NCBI GenBank assembly: GCA_002314565.1
Contig: DCGL01000098.1
Location: 1 to 8,204 of the forward strand
DNA: 8,204 bases
DNA from: Clostridiales bacterium UBA1779
GTDB taxonomy: Bacteria > Bacillota > Clostridia > Oscillospirales > CAG-272
Direction: 5' to 3'
The position numbers were made by a program, and so were the translations under genes. This document shows, piece after piece, positions 1 through 5,590 of the stretch; positions within the stretch are counted from its first letter, which is position 1, and the number at the start of each line of letters is the position of its first letter. The notes below the pieces were generated by a model. That model did not search any database. It was not told the origin of the DNA and saw nothing but the letters and a program-made list of their open reading frames with translations.

Positions 1-5
1 TTTTG

Positions 6-32
6 CAGGAGTTTTCGGACTCCTGTTTTTTT
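6..32 (+). terminator. Intrinsic terminator of an upstream gene
   Basis: A perfect 7-bp stem, CAGGAGT (6-12) with ACTCCTG (19-25), closes a six-base loop and is followed directly by seven T residues (26-32). This is the classic rho-independent form. No coding region precedes it in the window, so it most likely ends a + strand gene lying just left of base 1. The T tract follows the stem only on the + strand, which sets the orientation. Confidence 0.85.
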
Positions 33-50
33 ATTGCTTTTATTCGCGTA

Positions 51-74
51 CCGGCAAGAGCTTGTGCGTGCCGG
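51..74. repeat. Short inverted repeat at the edge of the repeat cluster
   Basis: CCGGCA at 51-56 is complementary to TGCCGG at 69-74, with 12 bases between. It abuts the inverted degenerate repeat copy at 75-93 and may be part of the same element. There is no T tract after it, so it is not a terminator. The function is unknown and a six-base stem could be chance. Confidence 0.3.
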
Positions 75-93
75 GGGACGGTTCTAAGACATC
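75..93 (-). repeat. Degenerate inverted copy of the 28-base palindromic unit
   Basis: Bases 75-85 (GGGACGGTTCT) are the exact reverse complement of the 11-base core AGAACCGTCCC found in the two units at 155-182 and 193-220. The match continues imperfectly to the GATG end of the unit (CATC at 90-93). The other arm is missing, so this looks like a decayed or half copy in opposite orientation. A further fragment, CGGGGGAC, occurs both at 72-79 and at 228-235, on either side of the cluster. Confidence 0.55.
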
Positions 94-100
94 TGAAGAG

Positions 101-151
101 CCTCATCCGTCAGGCCGAAGGCCTGACACCTTCCCCCGTGGGGAAGGCAAG
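101..151. repeat. Two-hairpin intergenic repeat element
   Basis: Two perfect hairpins sit one base apart. GTCAGGCC (109-116) pairs with GGCCTGAC (120-127) around loop GAA. CCTTCCCC (129-136) pairs with GGGGAAGG (140-147) around loop CGT. The flanks CCTCATCC and GCAAG match, from memory, a widely dispersed intergenic repeat of gut clostridia (CCTCATCCGTCA...CACCTTCCCC...GGGGAAGGC). There is no T tract after either stem, so it is not a simple terminator. It may be a REP-like non-autonomous element or a transcribed RNA structure. The hairpins are seen directly; the family assignment is recall. Confidence 0.7.
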
Positions 152-154
152 AAA

Positions 155-182
155 GATGACAAAAGAACCGTCCCTTGTCATC
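155..182. repeat. 28-base palindromic repeat unit, copy 1
   Basis: GATGACAA (155-162) and TTGTCATC (175-182) form a perfect 8-bp stem around the 12-base loop AAGAACCGTCCC. The whole unit is repeated without any change at 193-220. Similar units containing the GGGACGGTTCTTTTGTC core are, as I recall, scattered between genes in many Firmicutes and resemble REP elements mobilised by Y1/IS200-like (TnpA-REP) transposases. No such transposase is in this window. Confidence 0.8.
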
Positions 183-192
183 CGTAAAAAAA

Positions 193-220
193 GATGACAA
201 AAGAACCGTCCCTTGTCATC
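193..220. repeat. 28-base palindromic repeat unit, copy 2
   Basis: This is an exact direct copy of 155-182, with the stem GATGACAA/TTGTCATC. The 10-base spacer CGTAAAAAAA (183-192) separates the two. Perfect identity over 28 bases, including the unpaired loop, implies recent duplication or active copying. There are only two intact units and a 10-base spacer, so it is not a CRISPR array. Confidence 0.8.
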
Positions 221-249
221 TGCTTTTCGGGGGACCGGAGGCCTTCAAA

Positions 250-310
250 AAAATGACAGAAAACGTTCAAAATGGTTTTTTACTAAAATTAAGCTAAATA
301 AAGTAAAATG
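250..310 (+). promoter_or_regulatory. Probable AT-rich promoter region of the operon
   Basis: The sequence changes sharply from the GC-rich repeat cluster to A/T-rich DNA here. Two TAAAAT hexamers (284-289 and 304-309), each one mismatch from the -10 consensus, lie 32 to 58 bases upstream of the first gene. No good -35 box sits at 16-18 bases from either; TTTACT (279-284) is 19 bases from the second. The operon must start after the terminator at 6-32, so a promoter in this interval is expected, but the exact boxes are uncertain. Confidence 0.35.
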
Positions 311-341
311 ATGTGGAATTCGGTGGAAAAGGACGAAAAAT

Positions 342-1808
342 ATGAATTTAAAGAAGATATTAAGACCGTTTAAGAACAGGATTATACTGGAAAACGTGTT
401 ACGGGGGCTGGTGTTTGCACTGATATGCGCGGCGGCGTTCGTGTTCGTGTTTTCGCTTGTTTATCATATACTTGTGCTTGAAACACCGTGGAAGCTGACG
501 GCGATTACCGGCGGGGCGGTGTTTGCGCTTTCGTTTGCGGGGTTCTTCACCGTAAAATATCCGTCGCTCAGAAAGGTCGGAAGACGGGTTGACGGGATAG
601 GCTTGCAGGAAAGAGTGAGCACGATGATTGAATACAGCCGTGACGAATCGGTAATTGCCGGAATGCAGAGAAACGATGCGCTCAAAAAGCTCTCGAAGGT
701 CGGACCGAAGAATATGAAATTCAGGTTCGGAAAGTCGTCTCTTATCGTCTGCGCGTCGGCTTTGGTTCTTGCACTTACAATTTGCCTTTTGCCTTACAAC
801 ATCTTCGTTTTTGACACGGACGCATCGGAGCTCGAAGACGAGCTTGCCGTGGAAGTGGCAGCTATTATTGAGAATCTGAGAAACAAAGTAAAAGAATCGC
901 AGCTCGATGAAGAGATGAAGGATAATCTCAACGAAATCATCGACAAACTCGAAAAAGACCTTGAAAACAGTGACAGCGAGCTTGAAAGAGCGGCCAAAAT
1001 CGATCAGGCGAAGAAAGAGATGAACGAACTGCTCGAAGAGGCGCTGACGAGAAAGAAAATCGGCGAGTCCCTGCAGAAATTCGAGCTGACAGCAAAGCTC
1101 GGCGAAGCCGTAAGCCGCGGGAAAACGGAAACGGTTTCATCCGCGATGGCCGACCTCGAGCAGAAGCTCAATGAGGATACGAGTTTGGTTCCTGAACTGG
1201 CTCAGAATATAACGGACGCGCTTGAAGATTCCGGAGTTGACAGCAGCGACAGCCTGTATACGGCCTTTGCGGATTTTGCAGGAAACCTCAGCGGACTCGA
1301 TACCGAAGACGACGCTTATTCCGAAAAGCTTGCCGGGATATTCGACGAAGCCTTTGAGAAAATCAGCGAAGCTCTTGAAGAACAGGCCCGGATTGAGGCC
1401 GAAATGAAAGAGCTTAACGAGGAGATGGAAAAAGCCGAGGACGAAATGCTCGGAAAGGAGTCCGAAGAAGAAGAAGGGGAAAATCCCGAAGGCGAAATGT
1501 CTGAGGGTGAGATGCCTGAAGGCGAAAGACCGGATGGAGAAATGCCGGAGGGGGAAATGCCCGAAGGGGAGATGCCGGAAGGTGAGATGCCGGAAGGAGA
1601 TTTCCAGGGTGGCGAAATGCCTGAAGGCGAGGGCGGAGAAGGCGGAAACACCATGACCGAAGGTATTTACGACCCGCTTTCGGGAAGCGTAAGCTATGGC
1701 GAGGTCTTTGCCGCATATTATGCCGAATATCTTGAAGCTCTTGAAAACGGCAGCGTTCCTGAGGATCTTCAGGAAATCATAGATCAGTATTTCAATGCTT
1801 TAAACTAA
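342..1808 (+). CDS. Three-pass membrane protein with acidic coiled-coil exterior and pentapeptide repeats (DUF4175-like N-terminus)
   Basis: This 488-residue protein opens the operon. The ATG at 342 follows AAAAGGA (327-333) by eight bases. Hydrophobic segments lie at about residues 21-44, 52-72 and 132-152. The intervening loop 73-131 is basic, so it should be cytoplasmic and residues 155-488 extracytoplasmic. The loop carries RRVDGIGLQERVSTMIEY (81-98), which resembles the RRVD-GL-DR-ST-E motif of DUF4175-type proteins. Residues about 161-245 and 330-378 are acidic and look like coiled coil. Ten tandem pentapeptides of MPEGE type fill 381-430. The C-terminus (443-488, with YDPLSG, SYGEVFAAYYAEYLEAL and a final YFNAL) resembles a conserved tail I recall from proteins encoded beside MoxR/VWA genes. 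It is shorter than typical proteobacterial DUF4175 proteins, so that assignment is tentative. Its role is unknown; a scaffold or a partner of the VWA proteins is inferred from position. Confidence 0.9.
   Translation: MNLKKILRPFKNRIILENVLRGLVFALICAAAFVFVFSLVYHILVLETPWKLTAITGGAVFALSFAGFFTVKYPSLRKVGRRVDGIGLQERVSTMIEYSRDESVIAGMQRNDALKKLSKVGPKNMKFRFGKSSLIVCASALVLALTICLLPYNIFVFDTDASELEDELAVEVAAIIENLRNKVKESQLDEEMKDNLNEIIDKLEKDLENSDSELERAAKIDQAKKEMNELLEEALTRKKIGESLQKFELTAKLGEAVSRGKTETVSSAMADLEQKLNEDTSLVPELAQNITDALEDSGVDSSDSLYTAFADFAGNLSGLDTEDDAYSEKLAGIFDEAFEKISEALEEQARIEAEMKELNEEMEKAEDEMLGKESEEEEGENPEGEMSEGEMPEGERPDGEMPEGEMPEGEMPEGEMPEGDFQGGEMPEGEGGEGGNTMTEGIYDPLSGSVSYGEVFAAYYAEYLEALENGSVPEDLQEIIDQYFNALN
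1482..1631 (+). repeat. Tandem 15-base coding repeat: ten pentapeptides of consensus M-P-E-G-E
   Basis: Residues 381-430 of the first gene divide without gaps into ten five-residue units: NPEGE, MSEGE, MPEGE, RPDGE, MPEGE three times, MPEGD, FQGGE, MPEGE. Glycine at position 4 is invariant, and position 5 is always acidic. The DNA units differ mainly at third positions (GGG, GGT, GGA and GGC for Gly; GAA or GAG for Glu), so the protein repeat is better kept than the DNA repeat. The array joins the acidic coiled coil to the conserved C-terminal tail and should lie outside the membrane. Confidence 0.9.
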
Positions 1809-1827
1809 TAAAGGACAGGATATAAAA

Positions 1828-2865
1828 ATGATTACAGAAAAAGACGTCGAATTTTTTGCAGATAAGAGCCGAGAGCTGCTGAAGGAAATAAGCAAGGATA
1901 TGGTCGGCCAGCAGAGAGTCGTCGAAGAGACGGTTATCGCCATGATTGCAGGCGGCAACGTGCTGCTTGAAGGTGTTCCCGGTGTCGGAAAAACGAGACT
2001 GGTACGTTCACTCGGACGCGCATTCTCACTGCCGTTTTCGAGAATTCAGTTCACACCGGACCTTATGCCTGCAGACGTAACCGGAACGAATATCATTGAA
2101 AAGAATGAAGAAGGTCAGAACGTTCTGAAATTTCAGAAAGGCCCGATTTTCAGCAATATCATTCTTGCCGATGAAATCAACCGTGCCACTCCGAAAACCC
2201 AGTCGGCTCTTCTTGAAGCCATGCAGGAGCACACTGTCACAGCCGGCGGACACACGATGAATCTTGACGAGCCCTTCTTCGTACTTGCAACCCAGAACCC
2301 GATTGAGCAGGACGGAACCTATCCGCTTCCCGAAGCCCAGATGGACAGATTTATGTTCAAGCTCGTCGTGGGCTTCCCGACCGTTGCCGAGCTTGCCTCA
2401 ATCGTAAATATGACTCAGGAATCTATGGAGGAGCACGCCAATTCCGTAATGACGGGAGATGACCTGCTTGCCATGAGAAAAACTGCAAAGGAAATTCCGA
2501 TTATCGACGACGTGCTCAACTACGCCATGAAGCTCGTTGCCGCAACACATCCCGAAATCAAGGGAGCTCCCGATTTTACGAAGGAATACATCCGTTTCGG
2601 CGCCAGTCCCCGTGCTGCCCAGGCTCTCATAACCGCCGGCAAGGTCCGTGCGCTTATGGCGGGAAGACTGAACGTTTCTTATGACGATATCAATACGCTG
2701 GCATATCCCGTTCTCAGACACAGAATTAAGCCTAGCTTCAGAGCCATTACCGAAAAGGTTTCCGTTGATTCGCTGATTTATCAGCTGATGCTGGATATCA
2801 ACGGCAAGAGACCTGCAGCTCCGGCAGAACCCGCCGACATGAAGAAAAAGAAGAAGAAAATTTAA
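1828..2865 (+). CDS. MoxR-family AAA+ ATPase
   Basis: This is a cytoplasmic ATP-driven chaperone-like ATPase of 345 residues, about the usual MoxR length. Walker A is GVPGVGKT (49-56), Walker B IILADEIN (111-118) and sensor 1 ATQNP (154-158). EAQMDRF (169-175) carries the conserved Arg of the MoxR core, and the lid has GASPRA (258-263) with the sensor-2 Arg262. All catalytic elements are intact. The ATG lies seven bases after AGGA (1817-1820) and 19 bases after the previous stop. MoxR proteins are known to work with VWA-domain partners, and here three such genes follow at once. The C-terminus is unusual: an Ala/Pro stretch (329-337) ends in six lysines (339-344), which is not part of the AAA+ fold. 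The nucleotide-binding assignment is secure; the substrate is unknown. Confidence 0.97.
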   Translation: MITEKDVEFFADKSRELLKEISKDMVGQQRVVEETVIAMIAGGNVLLEGVPGVGKTRLVRSLGRAFSLPFSRIQFTPDLMPADVTGTNIIEKNEEGQNVLKFQKGPIFSNIILADEINRATPKTQSALLEAMQEHTVTAGGHTMNLDEPFFVLATQNPIEQDGTYPLPEAQMDRFMFKLVVGFPTVAELASIVNMTQESMEEHANSVMTGDDLLAMRKTAKEIPIIDDVLNYAMKLVAATHPEIKGAPDFTKEYIRFGASPRAAQALITAGKVRALMAGRLNVSYDDINTLAYPVLRHRIKPSFRAITEKVSVDSLIYQLMLDINGKRPAAPAEPADMKKKKKKI

Positions 2866-2880
2866 ACAGGGGAACTGTTT
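2864..2880 (+). promoter_or_regulatory. Hairpin displaying the DUF58 ribosome binding site
   Basis: AAACAG (2864-2869) pairs perfectly with CTGTTT (2875-2880) around the loop GGGAA. The Shine-Dalgarno AGGGGA (2868-2873) lies mostly in that loop. The 5' arm begins within the MoxR stop codon (TAA, 2863-2865), and the last base of the 3' arm is the first base of the TTG start. A ribosome ending MoxR would melt the stem, which suggests translational coupling. The stem is short and A/T-rich, so it is weak; function is inference. Confidence 0.45.
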
Positions 2881-3776
2881 TGAAAAATATTATTGATGAC
2901 GCTTTCATTGCGATGCTCGAGGCCCGCGATCTGCGCATAAAGAACCCGATGAACGGTCTTTTCGGCGGAAACAGACGCGCGGCTGCATATGGAAGCTCGG
3001 CGGAATTTGCGGATTACAGAGAATACAATCCCGGGGATGACCTTAGGCGAATTGACTGGAACCTCTACGCAAGATTCGAAAAGCTGTATCTCAAGCTCTT
3101 TGTCGATGAAAGGCAGTTGCACCACAGAATTTATTTAGATGCCTCCTCATCCATGGACTGGGGGGAGCCCAATAAAGCCGATACCGCACTGAAGCTTGCC
3201 GCAGCTCTCGGTTATCTGTCCGTACAGGCAATGGATCGCGTATCGTTCTATGCAATACACGACGGTTACTGCGACGACCTCTGTCAGACGGTTATCGGAA
3301 GGGAAGCCTTTTACAATGCGGCGGAAATGCTCAACGAGCTTGAGTTTTACGGAGATACAGATATCGGAACTGCAATAAACTCCCTTGAAAATCCGGGAAA
3401 CGGCGACGGACTGTCAGTGATAATTTCCGACTTTCTCACGGACAGTGACTGGAAGAGCGCCGTGGATTATCTGCTGTTTCATAAAAGGGAGGTTCACCTT
3501 ATCCAGGTTCTTTCAAAGGATGAACTGACACCGGGATTCAACGGAAAGCTGCTTATGCTCGACTCGGAGTCAGTTGACGAAGAGGACCTGAAAAACTACA
3601 GAAGCGAAGTGACGAGAGGCTCGCTCAAGGCTTACGAAGAGGCGCTTTTGTATCATCAGAATGATATAAAACAGTTCTGCGCATCGAGAAACGTCGGCTT
3701 CTTTACCGTATGCAGTGATGAAAGCATAGAAAAAATGCTGTTTTGCAAAGCCACGGAGGTGGGACTTATATTATGA
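2880..3776 (+). CDS. DUF58-family protein, soluble, with VWA-like metal site
   Basis: This 298-residue protein has no membrane segment, unlike DUF58 members with two N-terminal helices, so it should be cytoplasmic. The family signature EFADYREYNPGDDLRRIDW covers 42-60, followed by NLYARFEKLYLK. A VWA-like metal site (MIDAS) is intact: D87-x-S89-x-S91 in YLDASSSM, T160 in GDTDIG, and D184 in IISDF. The start is TTG at 2880, chosen because AGGGGA (2868-2873) ends six bases before it and the N-terminus fits the family. The first in-frame ATG is codon 12 and has no ribosome site. The gene begins 14 bases after MoxR stops and overlaps the next gene by four bases (ATGA). DUF58 genes are regular partners of MoxR and VWA genes, and this one is the most obvious cytoplasmic target or adaptor for the ATPase. 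That role is inferred from context. Confidence 0.95.
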   Translation: MKNIIDDAFIAMLEARDLRIKNPMNGLFGGNRRAAAYGSSAEFADYREYNPGDDLRRIDWNLYARFEKLYLKLFVDERQLHHRIYLDASSSMDWGEPNKADTALKLAAALGYLSVQAMDRVSFYAIHDGYCDDLCQTVIGREAFYNAAEMLNELEFYGDTDIGTAINSLENPGNGDGLSVIISDFLTDSDWKSAVDYLLFHKREVHLIQVLSKDELTPGFNGKLLMLDSESVDEEDLKNYRSEVTRGSLKAYEEALLYHQNDIKQFCASRNVGFFTVCSDESIEKMLFCKATEVGLIL

Positions 3777-5590
3777 GATTCTTAAATCCCGACGGCCTGT
3801 GGCTGCTTTTGGGAATACCCGTACTGATAATAATTTATCTGATAAAATCACAGCATGAGGAACGCGCGGTTTCCAGCACCTTTATCTGGAGACTCAGCGC
3901 CAAATTCATGAAAAAAAGGCTGCCGCTTCAGAAAATCAGAAAGCTGCTCGTGTTTCTGATGCAGCTGCTTATAATCACGGCTCTTGCTCTTTGTGCCGCA
4001 AGACCGGCGATCAGCGACGGCGAGGCCTGCGATTATATTTTTATCATTGACGCGTCCGCAAGTATGAATATTGCAGACGAAAACGGAGTAACGAGATTTG
4101 ACCGGGCGGTTATGCAAACGAAGCAGCTCTCTTCCGTTATTGACAAAGGACATACCGTGAGCATCATCCTTGCGTCGGACAGCGCATCCTTCCTCATACA
4201 GGGCTCGAAGTCTCAAAACGAAATAAATCTGTCTCTCGAAACTGCAAAATGCATGCTCGGGGACTGTGACGTGGGGGACGCCGTCTCTCTTGCCGAAATG
4301 TATTGCGAAAACAGCGGAAACTATGAGGTCGTCCTCTTTACCGACCGCGAATATGAAGCTGAGAACATTGAGGTCGTGAATCTCAATCAGAGCGAGTGGA
4401 ACGTGTCGATTCTGTCACTCGTCAGCAAAAAGAGCGGCAAAAACACCGTTTTTACCGGGAAACTTATCAGTTCAAACCGCGACAGTCAGGTTGCCGTCGG
4501 ACTAAAAATCGACGGAAAAAATCAGGAAGCAATAATGGTGTCCTGCGCGGCAGATGAGGAAACGGAGTTCTCATTTGAAATAGAGGGACTTTCATCCTTT
4601 GATTACGCCGAGGCTTATACCGACGCGAAGGACGCGCTTGAAGCGGACAACAGCTATGCAGTCTGTCATTCGGCCGAGAAAACGTATTCGGTCCTGCTCG
4701 TAAGTCAGTCCCCTCTGTATCTTGAGAGCGCACTTGAAGCACTCGGAAACTGCAAAGTGACCGTAGTATCGGAAATCACCGAAGAAAATTTGACGGGACA
4801 CGACCTGTACGTTTTCGATGAAGTATTTCCCTCAGAATATCCTTCAGACGGTGCCGTTATTCAGTTCGGCGTGAGCGTATTGCCGGAAGGAATCAGTGCG
4901 GATTTTGCGCTTGATGATGAGGCGCCTCTGTCAAAAGTCACGGGAAAGGTCCACGATTTTTACGAAAATCTCGTACTTGACGAAACAGTGGTGAAGACCT
5001 ACGCTCCGCTTATCGGAAACGTATACTGGGAAAGCTTTCTCATCTGCGGTGACAGCACGGTCTGCGCCGCGAGAAGAATGTCAAACGGGATGAATTTCAC
5101 GGTCATTTCGTTCGACCTGCACGACTCAAATCTGCCGATGCAGATGGACTACGTGGCTCTGGTCAAAAATCTCGTTGAATATTCGGTACCCGGAATTCTC
5201 AGGGGAAGCGATTACAGTGTCGGCGAATCGGTCGAGATGAACGTCCTTCCCTCAGCTGAGCTTATGTACGTCGAATATCCGGATGACTCGGTGAGAACCC
5301 TGTCAACATCTCTTGAATCCGTTTCAATCGTTCCCGATAAAGTAGGAGTTTATACAGCCGTTATGACAAACGAAGAAGGCGGGGAATATGCCGATTTCTT
5401 CGTTCACATTCCTGCCGGGGAAACCCAAAACACGGACGGAGGAGCCCTCAGACTCGACTTATCCGCCAAAATTGCCGAAGAAAACGAAGAAAAAGAGGAC
5501 GCACTGAGCGAGCTCTGGTTCTGGATTATCGCGGCGGTTCTCGTTATCATTCTGAGCGAATGGGGAGTATATTACTATGAGCAGTATTAA
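3773..5590 (+). CDS. BatA-like membrane protein with one VWA domain
   Basis: This 605-residue protein starts with the BatA-type N-terminus FLNPDGLWLLLGIPVLI, then a basic loop containing VSSTFIW (34-39). Membrane helices lie at about 8-24, 57-76 and 580-597. The loop 25-56 should be cytoplasmic and 77-579 outside. The VWA domain (about 87-215) has D93-x-S95-x-S97 in IDASASM and FTD at 189-191. At the usual Thr position it has GDCDVG (Cys165), so the metal site is altered. Residues about 304-470 look like the amidotransferase-like fold of such proteins without a catalytic Cys motif, ending in SFDLHDSNLP (446-455). A further beta-rich segment follows to about 546. The ATG at 3773 is chosen over an upstream TTG at 3743 because it follows GGAGGTGGGA (3755-3764) and forms an ATGA overlap with the DUF58 stop. 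The role is likely as a membrane-anchored partner of the MoxR/DUF58 pair; the ligand is unknown. Confidence 0.93.
   Translation: MRFLNPDGLWLLLGIPVLIIIYLIKSQHEERAVSSTFIWRLSAKFMKKRLPLQKIRKLLVFLMQLLIITALALCAARPAISDGEACDYIFIIDASASMNIADENGVTRFDRAVMQTKQLSSVIDKGHTVSIILASDSASFLIQGSKSQNEINLSLETAKCMLGDCDVGDAVSLAEMYCENSGNYEVVLFTDREYEAENIEVVNLNQSEWNVSILSLVSKKSGKNTVFTGKLISSNRDSQVAVGLKIDGKNQEAIMVSCAADEETEFSFEIEGLSSFDYAEAYTDAKDALEADNSYAVCHSAEKTYSVLLVSQSPLYLESALEALGNCKVTVVSEITEENLTGHDLYVFDEVFPSEYPSDGAVIQFGVSVLPEGISADFALDDEAPLSKVTGKVHDFYENLVLDETVVKTYAPLIGNVYWESFLICGDSTVCAARRMSNGMNFTVISFDLHDSNLPMQMDYVALVKNLVEYSVPGILRGSDYSVGESVEMNVLPSAELMYVEYPDDSVRTLSTSLESVSIVPDKVGVYTAVMTNEEGGEYADFFVHIPAGETQNTDGGALRLDLSAKIAEENEEKEDALSELWFWIIAAVLVIILSEWGVYYYEQY

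Noticed and set aside
3..197. A 64-codon open frame in the upstream region
   Set aside because: It runs through the terminator hairpin and three repeat elements, has no ribosome binding site, and its peptide is just the translation of the repeats.
155..220. Possible minimal CRISPR array
   Set aside because: There are only two units, the spacer is 10 bases and A-rich, and the unit is palindromic with the features of a REP-like element; no cas genes are present.
1316..1654. A 112-codon minus-strand frame with regular Ser-Pro-Ser-Gly-Ile repeats
   Set aside because: It is the antisense reading of the MPEGE-coding repeat in the first gene; the periodicity is inherited and there is no independent start signal.
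2841..2862. Possible programmed frameshift in the A-rich lysine codons at the MoxR end
   Set aside because: The longest A run in the AAA-AAG stretch is five, so there is no A-AAA-AAG heptamer, and a shifted frame does not lead into the DUF58 reading frame in a meaningful way.
3743..3772. Upstream TTG start for the BatA-like gene, adding ten residues
   Set aside because: The ATG at 3773 follows a good Shine-Dalgarno, gives the typical FLNPxxL membrane N-terminus and forms a standard ATGA overlap; the TTG has no clear ribosome site.
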